Shown: positions 17,822 to 26,913, counted from the first letter of the stretch. The stretch is 64,000 bases of DNA from Pseudomonas sp. CCI4.2 (GCF_034350045.1 NZ_CP133781.1:4264501-4328500); one strand, 5' to 3'. Made by a program: numbers and translations. Notes: a model not told the origin generated them from the letters alone.

Positions 17822-18805
17822 TCAGCGATTGACGTCCACCACCACCCGACCACGGACTTTTCCGGCAATCAACTGAGCTGAAACCTCGACCACCTCACTG
17901 AGCCCAATTTCGTGGCTGATCAACGGGAGCAACGACACGTCGAAATCTTTCGCCAGACGTTCCCAAGCGGCAATCCGGTCAGCCCGAGGCCGATTGACGC
18001 TGTCGATGCCCGCCAAGGTCACGCCGCGCAAAATAAACGGCATCACCGTGCCCGGAAATTCCATGCCCTGCGCCAGGCCGCACGCGGCCACGGTGCCTCG
18101 ATATTTGATGCCGGCGCAGACGTTCGCCAGCGTGTGGCTGCCGACCGAATCAATGGCGGCGGCCCAACGCTCTTTGGCCAGCGGTTTACCGGGTTCTGAC
18201 AAGGTGGCGCGTTCAATGATCTCGGCGGCACCCAGCTGTTTCAAATACTCGCTTTCGGCAACGCGCCCGGTGGAGGCCACGACGCGATAACCCAGCTTCG
18301 CCAAAATAGCCACCGCGAAGCTGCCGACGCCACCATTGGCCCCAGTCACCAGCACATCGCCCTTATCCGGGTGCAGACCGTGCTCTTCCAAGGCGATCAC
18401 CGCGAGCATCGCGGTGTACCCGGCCGTGCCGATGGCCATGGCCTGTGCAGCGGTAAAACCCGTGGGCAACGCAATCAGCCATTTCCCTTCAAGCCGGGCT
18501 TTTTCGGCGAGGCCACCCCAATGCGCTTCGCCGACGCCCCAGCCGTTGAGCAACACCTCGTCCCCGACGTTGAATTGGGCGTCACTGCTGTGCTCCACCG
18601 TGCCCACCAAATCCACGCCCGGAATCATCGGAAATTTGCGCACCACAGGCCCGGTGCCGGTAATCGCTAAACCGTCTTTGTAGTTCAACGTGCTGTAAGA
18701 CACGCGCACGGTGACGTCGCCGGGTGGAAGTCGGTCTTCGCTGATCTCGCTCAAGCCTGCGCGATAACCCGCCTCGTCTTTCTCGATCAAAATGCCCTTG
18801 AACAT
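17822..18805 (-). CDS. acuI: AcuI/YhdH-type acryloyl-CoA reductase (medium-chain dehydrogenase family)
   Basis: NADPH-dependent zinc-free MDR enzyme that reduces acryloyl-CoA to propionyl-CoA. The 327-residue protein shows YSTLNYKDGLAITG, FPMIPGVDLVGTV, the NADP motif VTGANGGVGSFAVAIL and ASTGR, plus AAIDSVG. It lacks zinc-ligand cysteines. It lies downstream of a TetR-family gene on the same strand, with a 15-base operator (18820-18834) in the 45-base gap, matching the one in front of the regulator. This layout resembles the acuR-acuI acrylate system. Confidence 0.88.
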   Translation of the reverse strand: MFKGILIEKDEAGYRAGLSEISEDRLPPGDVTVRVSYSTLNYKDGLAITGTGPVVRKFPMIPGVDLVGTVEHSSDAQFNVGDEVLLNGWGVGEAHWGGLAEKARLEGKWLIALPTGFTAAQAMAIGTAGYTAMLAVIALEEHGLHPDKGDVLVTGANGGVGSFAVAILAKLGYRVVASTGRVAESEYLKQLGAAEIIERATLSEPGKPLAKERWAAAIDSVGSHTLANVCAGIKYRGTVAACGLAQGMEFPGTVMPFILRGVTLAGIDSVNRPRADRIAAWERLAKDFDVSLLPLISHEIGLSEVVEVSAQLIAGKVRGRVVVDVNR

Positions 18806-18819
18806 GCATGCCTCCGATA

Positions 18820-18834
18820 TAGACCGATCGTCTA
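18820..18834. promoter_or_regulatory. TetR-type operator in front of the acuI-like gene
   Basis: TAGAC-CGATC-GTCTA is an inverted repeat with 5-base arms about 15 bases upstream of the acuI-like start codon. A near-identical site (TAGAC-TGATC-GTCTT) lies at 19498 in the regulator promoter. Two copies at these positions are strong evidence for binding by the adjacent TetR-family protein. Confidence 0.75.
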
Positions 18835-18850
18835 GTAATAGATCAAAAAA

Positions 18851-19486
18851 TCACTGCGGTAAGCCCCGCAGGAAGCCCGCAATGAAGGTATTCAATGGAT
18901 TGCCACTTTGAACCAGCCGAGCGCGCAACACAGCGCCCTCCCAGCCGATCCAGAAAAACGCCGCCAATTCAGCGCAGTCAGCCGTCACCGACAATTCCCC
19001 CGCTGATTGGGCCGCCTTTAAACACCGCGTCAACCGTGCTTGCCAATCGAGAAAAATGCTTTCGAGCGCGGCGCGAAACCCTTCCGGCAACACACAGACC
19101 TCTTGGCCCATGTTGCCGACCATGCACCCGCGCCGGTAGTCATAACGGGCCATTCCGAGGTTGGCGTCTTGGGCGAAAGCCGCCAGCCGCTCCAACGGCG
19201 AGAGTGTTTCGTCCAACAGCCAGCGATCCAGTTTGCGTGCAAAAAATGCCGCGTAATGGTCCAACACCGCTCGGCCGAACGCCTCTTTGCTGTCGAAGTA
19301 ATGGTAGAACGAGCCCTTTGGCACACCGACCCGCTTAAGAATGCTGTCGATGCCAGTCGCCATGAACCCTTGCTCGGTCAGGACCTCAGTCCCGCAACGA
19401 ATCAATGCGTCGCGGGTTTCAAAGTTGTCTCTGTCGACCTTGGGCGGACGGCCTGGACCCCGTGGTTTAGCGCTAAGTGTTGTCAT
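18851..19486 (-). CDS. TetR-family repressor (AcuR/NemR-like)
   Basis: A 211-residue repressor. Residues about 20-65 carry the TetR HTH (CGTEVLTEQGFMATGIDSILKRVGVPKGSFYHYFDSKE, split here as one helix pair plus recognition helix). The ligand domain contains YRRGCMVGNMGQEVCVLPEG; cysteines at this place in NemR-like proteins sense electrophiles. I chose the ATG ending at 19486 (MTTLSAKPRGPGRPPK) because the longer frame runs through the operator and promoter. It probably controls itself, acuI, and perhaps the divergent hydrolase through the paired operators. Confidence 0.88.
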   Translation of the reverse strand: MTTLSAKPRGPGRPPKVDRDNFETRDALIRCGTEVLTEQGFMATGIDSILKRVGVPKGSFYHYFDSKEAFGRAVLDHYAAFFARKLDRWLLDETLSPLERLAAFAQDANLGMARYDYRRGCMVGNMGQEVCVLPEGFRAALESIFLDWQARLTRCLKAAQSAGELSVTADCAELAAFFWIGWEGAVLRARLVQSGNPLNTFIAGFLRGLPQ

Positions 19487-19497
19487 CCACGGAATAC

Positions 19498-19512
19498 TAG
19501 ACTGATCGTCTT
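19498..19512. promoter_or_regulatory. TetR-type operator between the regulator and the divergent hydrolase gene
   Basis: TAGAC-TGATC-GTCTT lies 11 bases upstream of the regulator start and 122 bases upstream of the divergent alpha/beta-hydrolase gene. It matches the 18820 site at 13 of 15 positions. It probably mediates autorepression and may also affect the hydrolase promoter. Confidence 0.72.
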
Positions 19513-19634
19513 TAATGTCAATGCCACTGCCAAGAAAACAGCCATGTAACCTATAAAATACTATTTGACAGGTTACAACGAATGGCGGAAAAATAAACGT
19601 CCCCTTCATTCGTCGCTTATCGAGAACCGTTGCC

Positions 19635-20525
19635 ATGACCACTTACCCGGCTCACGCCACCACCACTGTTCGCTACCAACACGTCGATGCCGACGGCGTA
19701 AAGGTTTTCTACCGCGAAGCCGGCGCGCCTGATGCCCCAGTGATTTTGCTCCTGCACGGTTTCCCGAGTTCATCGCACATGTACCGCGACTTGATCCCGC
19801 ATCTGGCCACCCGCTACCGCGTCATCGCACCGGATCTGCCGGGCTTCGGCTTCACCGACGTGCCTGCCGAACGGGACTACCGCTACAGCTTCGACAGCCT
19901 GGCAAAAACCGTTGAACGCTTTGTTGAGGTGCTGGGCCTGAGCCGCTACGCGCTGTATGTGTTTGACTACGGCGCCCCAGTCGGCCTAAGGCTGGCGGTT
20001 GCGCACCCTGAGCGGGTCACCGCGCTGATATCCCAGAATGGCAACGCTTACCTGGAAGGCCTCGGCGACGCGTGGGAGCCGATTCGTAATTATTGGCAAA
20101 CGCCGAGTGCGGCCAACCGGGAAATCATTCGCGAGGCGGTGCTGAACCTCGACGGTGTGCGCTATCAATACGTGCATGGCGTCACCCACCCGGAACTGAT
20201 TGCGCCGGAGTCGTACACCTTGGATGTGCTGCTGATGCAGCGTCCGGGCAACGCTGATATTCAGCTGGACCTGTTTCTCGATTACGCCAACAACCTGACG
20301 CTGTACCCGGCGTTTCAGGCTTTTTTCAAACAGACCCAAGTACCTGCGCTGGTGATTTGGGGCAAACATGATCCGTTTTTCATTCCACCCGGCGCCGAGG
20401 CGTATAAACGCGATAACGCTAACGCGGTGATCGAGATGCTCGACACCGGCCACTTTGCGCTGGAAACTCATGCCGACTACATAGCCCAGCGCATCGTCGA
20501 GGTGCTGGGAGACGCTATCCGCTGA
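19635..20525 (+). CDS. Alpha/beta-hydrolase of the epoxide hydrolase / haloalkane dehalogenase type
   Basis: The 296-residue hydrolase has an oxyanion-hole HGFPSSS, DLPGFGFTD, an Asp nucleophile in VFDYGAPVG (where esterases would have Ser), an acid Asp in IWGKHDPFF and His in DTGHFALETH. An Asp nucleophile points to hydrolysis of epoxides or carbon-halogen bonds rather than esters. It is divergent from the TetR regulator and followed 53 bases on by a nitronate monooxygenase, so the set may handle reactive small molecules. Confidence 0.87.
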   Translation: MTTYPAHATTTVRYQHVDADGVKVFYREAGAPDAPVILLLHGFPSSSHMYRDLIPHLATRYRVIAPDLPGFGFTDVPAERDYRYSFDSLAKTVERFVEVLGLSRYALYVFDYGAPVGLRLAVAHPERVTALISQNGNAYLEGLGDAWEPIRNYWQTPSAANREIIREAVLNLDGVRYQYVHGVTHPELIAPESYTLDVLLMQRPGNADIQLDLFLDYANNLTLYPAFQAFFKQTQVPALVIWGKHDPFFIPPGAEAYKRDNANAVIEMLDTGHFALETHADYIAQRIVEVLGDAIR

Positions 20526-20578
20526 ACACCTCAGGTCACCCGGTGGCCTAGCTGTTGTTTTATTAGGAGAATTCAACC

Positions 20579-21655
20579 GTGAGTACATGGCCCGACCGTC
20601 GCATCCTTGATCTATTCGGTATCGAACTGCCGATTCTGCAAGCACCCATGGCCGGATCCAGCGGTTCGGCCCTGGCGATTGGCGTTGGCAAGGCTGGCGG
20701 CCTTGGGTCACTGCCGTGCGCCGCGCTGAGCCAAGAGCAGATCCGCGAAGAAGTAAGCCTGATTCGCAGCCAGAGTCCCGGCCCACTGAATTTGAATTTT
20801 TTCTGCCACCAGCCACCCGCTGCAGACCCCGCGCGGGAGGCTCGCTGGAAAGAATCGCTGAAAGACTATTACACCGAGCTGGGGGCTGATTTCGATGCGC
20901 CCACCCCGGTATCGGCCCGCGCGCCCTTCGATGAGGCCATGTGCGCACTGGTCGAAGAGCTGAAGCCCGAAGTGGTCAGCTTCCATTTCGGTCTGCCCGA
21001 GCAAGCGCTGTTGAAACGGGTCAAAGCAACCGGCGCCAAAGTGATTTCATCGGCCACCACGGTTGATGAAGCGATATGGCTGGAGCAACACGGCTGTGAC
21101 GCCATTATCGCCATGGGTTACGAGGCCGGCGGCCATCGCGGGCTGTTCCTGAGTGAGGCCCTGTACACCCAGATCGGCACGTTGGCGTTGGTGCCACAAG
21201 TTGTCGATGCTGTCAGTGTTCCGGTGATTGCCGCAGGCGGGATTGGCGACGCTAGAGGTATCGTCGCCGCGTTTGCGTTGGGCGCTGCGGCGGTGCAAAT
21301 GGGCACGGCCTATTTGTTCTGCCCGGAAGCCAAGGTCAGTGCGCCGCATTACCAAGCGTTGCGCAGCGCCAAAGCCAGTGAAACAGCGTTGACTAACCTC
21401 TTCACCGGGCGGCCGGCCCGGGGCATCGTCAACCGTGTGATGCGTGAACAAGGCCCGATCAGCGCTATCACGCCGGCGTTTCCTTTGGCGGGGGGCGCAC
21501 TGATCCCGTTACGCGCCCGGTCCGAACCCCAAGGCAGCGGTGATTTCCTGAACCTATGGGCCGGTCAGGCGGTGGGCCTGAAGCACGAACTGTCCGCAGA
21601 AGCACTGACACGACAACTCGGTGCCCAAGCGCTGAAGAAGTGTTCCAGGCATTAA
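20579..21655 (+). CDS. Nitronate monooxygenase (2-nitropropane dioxygenase family)
   Basis: FMN-dependent TIM-barrel enzyme of 358 residues that oxidises toxic propionate-3-nitronate and related nitronates. Signatures: PILQAPMAGSSGSALA near the N-terminus, NLNFFCHQPP, KVISSATTVDEA, the phosphate-binding MGYEAGGHRG and VIAAGGIGDARGI, and AVQMGTAYLFCPEA. GTG start with TAGGAGA 8 bases upstream. It lies 53 bases behind the hydrolase and is probably co-transcribed. Confidence 0.9.
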   Translation: MSTWPDRRILDLFGIELPILQAPMAGSSGSALAIGVGKAGGLGSLPCAALSQEQIREEVSLIRSQSPGPLNLNFFCHQPPAADPAREARWKESLKDYYTELGADFDAPTPVSARAPFDEAMCALVEELKPEVVSFHFGLPEQALLKRVKATGAKVISSATTVDEAIWLEQHGCDAIIAMGYEAGGHRGLFLSEALYTQIGTLALVPQVVDAVSVPVIAAGGIGDARGIVAAFALGAAAVQMGTAYLFCPEAKVSAPHYQALRSAKASETALTNLFTGRPARGIVNRVMREQGPISAITPAFPLAGGALIPLRARSEPQGSGDFLNLWAGQAVGLKHELSAEALTRQLGAQALKKCSRH

Positions 21656-21687
21656 TCTCGGGGCTTCGCTTCCCCGTAGGGATTTGC

Positions 21688-21711
21688 CGCTATATATTCC
21701 GCTCTATAGCG
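21688..21711. promoter_or_regulatory. ModE-type molybdate operator upstream of modA
   Basis: CGCTATA-N10-TATAGCG is a 7-base inverted repeat 59 bases before modA and resembles the E. coli ModE consensus (CGYTATATA...TATATAACG). ModE-molybdate represses mod operons. No modE gene is in this window, so a regulator elsewhere would have to act here. Confidence 0.6.
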
Positions 21712-21770
21712 CTAGGCCCATGGCGGCCTAGCCACACAGTTATTCCGCCCTAAACCTATGGAAAGCGTTC

Positions 21771-22538
21771 ATGCTAACGGGTCCATCACGCATCTCCCTC
21801 AACGCCTTGGTTGTCGTGTTCGTTGCGCTTGGCATGAACGCAGCGTTCGCCGATGACGTCCAGGTGGCGGTCGCTGCCAACTTCACCGCGCCGATCCAGG
21901 CCATTGCCAAAGATTTTGAGAAAGACACCGGGCACAAATTGATTGCAGCCTATGGCGCCACTGGGCAGTTCTATACCCAGATCAAAAACGGTGCCCCGTT
22001 TGATGTGTTCCTGTCTGCCGATGACACCACCCCGGCCAAGCTGGAAAAAGAGGGTGACACCGTTCCCGGCTCGCGCTTCACCTACGCCGTGGGCAAATTG
22101 GCCTTATGGTCGGCCAAAGACGGTTACGTTGACGACAAAGGCGCCGTCCTCAAGGCCAACCAGTATCAGCACCTGTCCATCGCCGATCCAAAAGCCGCCC
22201 CATACGGCCTGGCGGCGACTCAGGTCTTGGCCCATCTGGGTCTGACCGACGCGACGAAAGACAAACTCGTTACCGGCCAAAACATCACTCAAGCCTATCA
22301 ATTTGTCTCCACCGGCAACGCTGAGCTGGGCTTTGTGGCGCTCTCGCAAATCTACAAGGACGGCAAAGTCACCAGTGGTTCGGCATGGCTGGTTCCGGCC
22401 AACCTGCATGACCCTATCAAGCAAGACGCGGTCATCTTGGCCAAGGGCAAAGACAACGCCGCTGCCAAAGCACTGGTTGAATACTTGAAGGGGCCAAAAG
22501 CCGCTGCGGTGATTAAATCCTACGGCTATGAGCTGTAA
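21771..22538 (+). CDS. modA: Molybdate ABC transporter, periplasmic binding protein
   Basis: Captures molybdate (or tungstate) for ModBC. The 255-residue precursor has a signal peptide ending AAFADDVQ, then VAVAANFTAPIQAIAKDFEKDTGHKL, GATGQFYTQIKNGAPFDVFLSADDTTP (oxyanion-binding serines and backbone) and YAVGKLALWS, all typical of ModA. modB starts directly after its stop codon. GGAAAG precedes the ATG. Confidence 0.95.
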   Translation: MLTGPSRISLNALVVVFVALGMNAAFADDVQVAVAANFTAPIQAIAKDFEKDTGHKLIAAYGATGQFYTQIKNGAPFDVFLSADDTTPAKLEKEGDTVPGSRFTYAVGKLALWSAKDGYVDDKGAVLKANQYQHLSIADPKAAPYGLAATQVLAHLGLTDATKDKLVTGQNITQAYQFVSTGNAELGFVALSQIYKDGKVTSGSAWLVPANLHDPIKQDAVILAKGKDNAAAKALVEYLKGPKAAAVIKSYGYEL

Positions 22539-23219
22539 ATGCCCCTGGGTGGTGAAGACCTGGAAGCGATTTGGCTGACGCTGAAACTGGCGTCACTGAC
22601 CACCTTCATTCTGTTGCTGATCGGCACACCCATCGCGTTATGGCTGGCACACACGCGTTCGTGGCTCAAGGGCCCGGTGGGTGCGGTGGTTGCCTTGCCG
22701 TTGGTGCTGCCGCCCACCGTGATCGGCTTTTACCTGTTGCTGACCATGGGGCCCAACGGTTTTGTCGGGCACTTTACCCAAAGCATTGGCTTGGGGACGC
22801 TAACCTTCAGCTTCCCCGGTCTGGTCATCGGCTCGGTCCTCTATTCGATGCCCTTCGTCGTGCAGCCTTTGCAGAATGCCTTTTGCGCGATTGGAATACG
22901 GCCACTGGAAGTCGCCGCCACCTTACGCGCTAATCCGTGGGACACCTTCTTCAGCGTCGTGCTGCCGCTGGCCAAGCCGGGGTTCATTACCGGGGCAATC
23001 CTTGGGTTTGCCCACACCGTGGGCGAATTTGGCGTGGTGCTGATGATTGGCGGCAATATCCCCGGCAAGACCCGCGTGGTCTCGGTGCAAATCTACGACC
23101 ACGTTGAGTCCATGGAGTACCTGCACGCGCACTGGCTGGCGGGGGCCATGGTGGTGTTTTCTTTTCTAGTGCTGTTGGCGCTGTACTCCAGCGGCAAAAC
23201 CAAAGCGAGCTGGAGTTAA
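22539..23219 (+). CDS. modB: Molybdate ABC transporter permease
   Basis: Inner-membrane permease of 226 residues with about five transmembrane helices. The EAA loop, which contacts the ATPase, is AATLRANPWDTFFSVVLPLAKPGFITGAILGFA read as successive motif and helix; EFGVVLMIGGNIPGKT follows. It abuts modA with no gap and is 3 bases from modC, consistent with one modABC transcript. Confidence 0.95.
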   Translation: MPLGGEDLEAIWLTLKLASLTTFILLLIGTPIALWLAHTRSWLKGPVGAVVALPLVLPPTVIGFYLLLTMGPNGFVGHFTQSIGLGTLTFSFPGLVIGSVLYSMPFVVQPLQNAFCAIGIRPLEVAATLRANPWDTFFSVVLPLAKPGFITGAILGFAHTVGEFGVVLMIGGNIPGKTRVVSVQIYDHVESMEYLHAHWLAGAMVVFSFLVLLALYSSGKTKASWS

Positions 23220-23222
23220 ACC

Positions 23223-24320
23223 ATGACATTGCCGCTCGCTGAGATTCAGGTTCGGCTGCAACTGGCTTACCCCAGCTTTGCCGTGGACGTCGACCTCAAG
23301 CTGCCGGGACGCGGAGTGACAGCGCTCTACGGCGATTCCGGTTCGGGTAAAACCACCTGCCTGCGGTGTATTGCCGGGTTGGAAAAAGCGCACCACGGGT
23401 TTATTCAAATCAACGACGAGGTATGGCAAGACAGCAGTAAAGGCATTTTCCTCGCCCCGCATAAGCGTGCGCTGGGCTATGTCTTTCAGGAGGCCAGCCT
23501 ATTCCCGCATCTGTCGGTACGCGGCAACTTGGAATTCGGTTTGCGACGCATCGCAAGTCATCAGCGCAAAGTGCAACTGCCTCAGGCTACCGCGTTACTC
23601 GGCATCGAACACCTGCTGGATCGACGCCCGGACAAATTGTCTGGCGGCGAGCGCCAACGCGTCGGGATTGCCCGCGCCTTGCTGACCAGCCCGCGCCTGT
23701 TGTTGCTGGACGAGCCCTTGGCGGCGCTGGACGCCAAACGTAAAAGCGAAATCCTGCCGTACCTGGAGCGGCTGCACGACGAGCTGGATATTCCGCTGCT
23801 GTACGTCAGCCACTCCCAAGACGAAGTCGCACGGCTGGCCGACCACATTGTGCTGTTGAGCAACGGTAAAGCCCTGGCCAGCGGTCCTATCGGTGAAACC
23901 CTGGCGCGACTCGACCTACCGATGGCGACCGGTGACGCTGCCGGGGTAGTGATTGAAGGCGTCGTCAGCGCGTACGACGTCAATTACCAGTTGCTGACGC
24001 TACAACTGCCCGGCAGCGATTTAACCGTGCGTGTGGCCCATGCGCCCATGGATATCGGTAAACACTTGCGTTTCACCGTGCAGGCCAGGGACGTCAGCCT
24101 GAACCTGCAACCCGACGACCAAAGCAGCATTCTTAACCGCTTGCCGGTGACTGTGACCGGTGAGGTGGCGGCCGATAACACGGCCCATGTGTTGGTCCGG
24201 CTCGAGGCTGCTGGCGTACCGCTGCTCGCACGCATCACCCGTTACTCCCGCGACCGGCTGCACCTCTATCCCGGCCAACAATTATGGGCACAGATCAAGT
24301 CGGTGGCGGTCCTGGCATAG
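23223..24320 (+). CDS. modC: Molybdate ABC transporter ATPase
   Basis: ATPase that drives molybdate import. The 365-residue protein has Walker A GDSGSGKTT (about residue 40), Q-loop VFQEASLFPHLSV, signature LSGGERQRVGIARAL, Walker B LLLLDEPLAALD and H-loop YVSHSQDEVARLAD. The C-terminal 75-odd residues form a Mop/TOBE molybdate-binding domain (VTGEVAADNTAHVLVRLEAAG). Length is normal for ModC. Confidence 0.95.
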   Translation: MTLPLAEIQVRLQLAYPSFAVDVDLKLPGRGVTALYGDSGSGKTTCLRCIAGLEKAHHGFIQINDEVWQDSSKGIFLAPHKRALGYVFQEASLFPHLSVRGNLEFGLRRIASHQRKVQLPQATALLGIEHLLDRRPDKLSGGERQRVGIARALLTSPRLLLLDEPLAALDAKRKSEILPYLERLHDELDIPLLYVSHSQDEVARLADHIVLLSNGKALASGPIGETLARLDLPMATGDAAGVVIEGVVSAYDVNYQLLTLQLPGSDLTVRVAHAPMDIGKHLRFTVQARDVSLNLQPDDQSSILNRLPVTVTGEVAADNTAHVLVRLEAAGVPLLARITRYSRDRLHLYPGQQLWAQIKSVAVLA

Positions 24321-24391
24321 TTCACCGAAACGCCAGTGGCACCCCTGCGAATTCCAGCGGTCAATGCTGATAACTGCTGAAGGAATTCGCC

Positions 24392-25444
24392 ATGTCCGAC
24401 TCGACCGACGTCATCCAACTGCCTTCCGACCTGCACTATGTCGACGACACTCAAGTGGGGTTCAGTCGAAAAATCTTGCGCGGCAAATTTGCTTACTTCG
24501 ACACCGCCGGACAGCGCATCCGCGATGAATCGGAAATCAAACGGATCAATGCGCTGGTGATACCACCGGCCTACACCGATGTGTGGATTTGCGCTGACCC
24601 TCAAGGGCATTTGCAAGCCACCGGACGCGACGCACGGGGCCGCAAACAGTATCGCTATCACCCGCGCTGGCGCGAGATCCGCGACGAGAACAAGTACTCA
24701 AGGATGATTGAGTTTGGCATGGCGCTGCCCAAGGTCCGCAAGCAACTGGAAGCGCAATTGAATGCGCCGGGCATGGGTCGGGACAAGGTCATGGCGACCG
24801 TTATTTCACTGCTGGACGCCACGTTGATTCGTATTGGCAACAGTCAGTACGCTCGAGACAATCGGTCTTACGGGTTAACGACGCTGCGCAATAAACACGT
24901 GGAAGTCAAAGGCAGCGCAATTCTGTTTCAGTTTCGCGGCAAAAGTGGCGTCGAGCATCAAATCAGCATTAAGGATCGACGCTTGGCGCGCATCATCAAG
25001 CGCTGCATGGAGCTGCCGGGGCAGAATCTGTTTCAGTATCTGGACGACAACGGCGAGCGGCACTCGGTGAGCTCTTCAGACATTAACGCTTATCTGCACA
25101 GCCTCACCGGCGCTGATTTCACCGCCAAGGACTACCGAACCTGGGCCGGCAGCGCATTGGCGCTGACAACCTTGCGCAAGCTGAAATGGGAGACTGAGGC
25201 CGACGCAAAAAAACACATCGTCGACATGGTGAAGGAAGTCGCGCGGCAACTGGGCAACACCCCGGCGGTCTGCCGACGTTGCTATATCCATCCTGCGGTA
25301 CTCGAAGGTTTTCTACTGGGTAATCTAGCCAAACTGCCCCGGGTTCGACAACGCAAGGGCCTGCGGCAAGAAGAAGTCGCGCTGGCGACTTTCCTCCAAG
25401 CGCTAGCCACAAAAGCCGCCGAAATGGCTAAAAGCGCTGACTGA
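24392..25444 (+). CDS. Type IB DNA topoisomerase
   Basis: Relaxes supercoils by nicking one strand through a 3'-phosphotyrosine. The 350-residue bacterial (poxvirus-like) enzyme has an N-terminal DNA-clamp part (YVDDTQVGFSRKILRGKFAYFD; YTDVWICADPQGHLQATGRDARGRKQYRYH) and a catalytic part with NSQYARDNRSYGLTTLRNKH, DYRTWAGSALAL and the Tyr in CRRCYIHPAVLEGF. GAAGGA precedes the ATG. It is 71 bases after modC but functionally unrelated to it. Many Pseudomonas carry this gene; its role is unclear. Confidence 0.9.
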   Translation: MSDSTDVIQLPSDLHYVDDTQVGFSRKILRGKFAYFDTAGQRIRDESEIKRINALVIPPAYTDVWICADPQGHLQATGRDARGRKQYRYHPRWREIRDENKYSRMIEFGMALPKVRKQLEAQLNAPGMGRDKVMATVISLLDATLIRIGNSQYARDNRSYGLTTLRNKHVEVKGSAILFQFRGKSGVEHQISIKDRRLARIIKRCMELPGQNLFQYLDDNGERHSVSSSDINAYLHSLTGADFTAKDYRTWAGSALALTTLRKLKWETEADAKKHIVDMVKEVARQLGNTPAVCRRCYIHPAVLEGFLLGNLAKLPRVRQRKGLRQEEVALATFLQALATKAAEMAKSAD

Positions 25445-25463
25445 ATGCTAGCGCGAAGTGTAA

Positions 25464-25856
25464 CTACTCGCTCACCCTGTCTACGGCGCGGTCATGCAAC
25501 GTACGAACAGGCTTTCCATTCTGAACGTAACTACTGGACAGCTCTTCAATCCGGAGCAGTAGATGGCGCACCGCATGTTTAACTTCTTTAAATACCGCAT
25601 CGGGCTCATCCACCTGCGCCACCTGTTTCAGCAGGGTATCAACAGCAGTCCCGGTACTCCGTTGGTTGGTCAACACATACAAAACATCTAATCCTTCGCT
25701 CGCCAGCGCCGCCAGGTAATCCGCCTTCGGCACCCGCTCACCGCTTTCGTACTTACCCTGCGCATTGGCCGCAACGCCGCCCAGAAGACCCATTTCTCGT
25801 TGTGAATACCCCAGCCGCTTGCGCTCTTGCCTGAGTCTCGCACCCATCTCGTTCAT
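25464..25856 (-). CDS. Xre-family HTH regulator (prophage-type)
   Basis: A 130-residue protein with an N-terminal HTH (GARLRQERKRLGYSQREMGLLGGVAANAQGKYE, given as helix 1 to recognition helix) and a helical C-terminus (FKEVKHAVRHLLLRIEEL). It is clearly related to the regulator at 30884: both share the pattern LR-ERxRLGxSQ, GGVAxNAQxxYExGxRxPKxxYxxAxxxxGxDxLxVLT. Phage Cro/CI-like repressors have this form. Start ambiguous between ATGs at 25856 and 25847; Shine-Dalgarno support is weak. Confidence 0.8.
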   Translation of the reverse strand: MNEMGARLRQERKRLGYSQREMGLLGGVAANAQGKYESGERVPKADYLAALASEGLDVLYVLTNQRSTGTAVDTLLKQVAQVDEPDAVFKEVKHAVRHLLLRIEELSSSYVQNGKPVRTLHDRAVDRVSE

Positions 25857-26159
25857 TTTCTCTGACTACCTAAACGGTCATTGACTGCCAAAGTCTCTCA
25901 AAAAAAAACAACAATTTAAATGTCCTCTGTTTCATAAAGTCGACTGTTGGTCGGAACGCCGCCCCCTCCGGCCGTCTATATAGTTCCTCACCATTCATTT
26001 GATGGTTGACATATTTTCCAAGCGGCTTTCAATCCGAACATACCGCAGGCATGCACTCTTTCAACGACGGTCATCGACATTTACTGAACATCTCCCCTAT
26101 GGGCGGATCAACGAACTACGCGATCAACAACGCCCTACTACTTTTGAGGAATTCCCTTC
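25857..26159. other. 303-base gap between a divergent regulator and the ASCH-like gene
   Basis: AT-richer than its neighbours, with a run of A near 25901. Presumably it holds the promoters of the divergent pair. No RNA gene or convincing ORF is seen; GAGGA at about 26146 is the ribosome-binding site of the next gene. Confidence 0.4.
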
Positions 26160-26867
26160 ATGGAACGACCCATCATATTCAGCGCACCCATGGTGACAGC
26201 AATACTGCGCGGCAAAAAAACAGTCACCCGCCGCATCGTCAAACAGGTTGAGTCATCTGCATCGGCCTCGCAGCGGCCTTCACTTGCACTCAGCATGGGC
26301 AGTGAAATGGAGCAGACAACAATAGAACCTTCATCTGTGCCTCTTCACGTGTCCGACGAAGCGTGCCCCTACGGTCAGCCGGGGGACCTGCTGTGGTTAA
26401 AGGAGTCATTTTATGCGTTCGGCCGATGGGAGGCTCGATTCAGTAAAGACCTTTATCGCGATGAGTGGCGCTTCGTCGACCTCACGTTAAACAGCGGGCT
26501 GACCTATCAATATAAGCAACCGGCTGATTACCTCAAAACCGCGCGATCCGACCCGCGTCCCTGTTGGTGGTTGCGGTCCAGTGTGTTCATGCCGCGCCGC
26601 GCCTCACGCATCACACTTGAGATCACCGAGGTACATAAGGAGCGCCTGCGGGACATCACCGACGAACAGGCCATCGCTGAAGGGTTTTCAGCGCTGCATG
26701 ACGGCATGCATGGTTACTTCGCCAATCATTTACCGCCGCCCAGTGCAGGCATCAGTACGACTCCCGTGATCGCTTTTGCAGTTTTCTGGCAGAGCCTCAA
26801 TGGTGTGGAGTCCTGGGACGACAACCCCTGGGTCTGGGTGGTTGGCTTTCGGCGCATAACGTCATAG
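26160..26867 (+). CDS. ASCH-like protein of prophage type
   Basis: A 235-residue protein starting MERPIIFSAPMVTAILRGKKTVTRR, the typical opening of phage-encoded ASCH-superfamily proteins, with PGDLLWLKESFY, RRASRITLEITEVHKERLRDITDEQAIAEGF and a C-terminal VFWQSLNG...WDDNPWVWVVGF. ASCH/PUA-like folds bind RNA or modified bases; the role in phages is unknown. GAGGA lies 8-9 bases before the ATG. Together with the two Xre genes it marks phage-derived cargo around the UvrA2 gene. Confidence 0.8.
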   Translation: MERPIIFSAPMVTAILRGKKTVTRRIVKQVESSASASQRPSLALSMGSEMEQTTIEPSSVPLHVSDEACPYGQPGDLLWLKESFYAFGRWEARFSKDLYRDEWRFVDLTLNSGLTYQYKQPADYLKTARSDPRPCWWLRSSVFMPRRASRITLEITEVHKERLRDITDEQAIAEGFSALHDGMHGYFANHLPPPSAGISTTPVIAFAVFWQSLNGVESWDDNPWVWVVGFRRITS

Positions 26868-26913
26868 ATTCATCGGTATTTCAGTACCTACCCTATTGGC
26901 TTAAGGCTCGATC

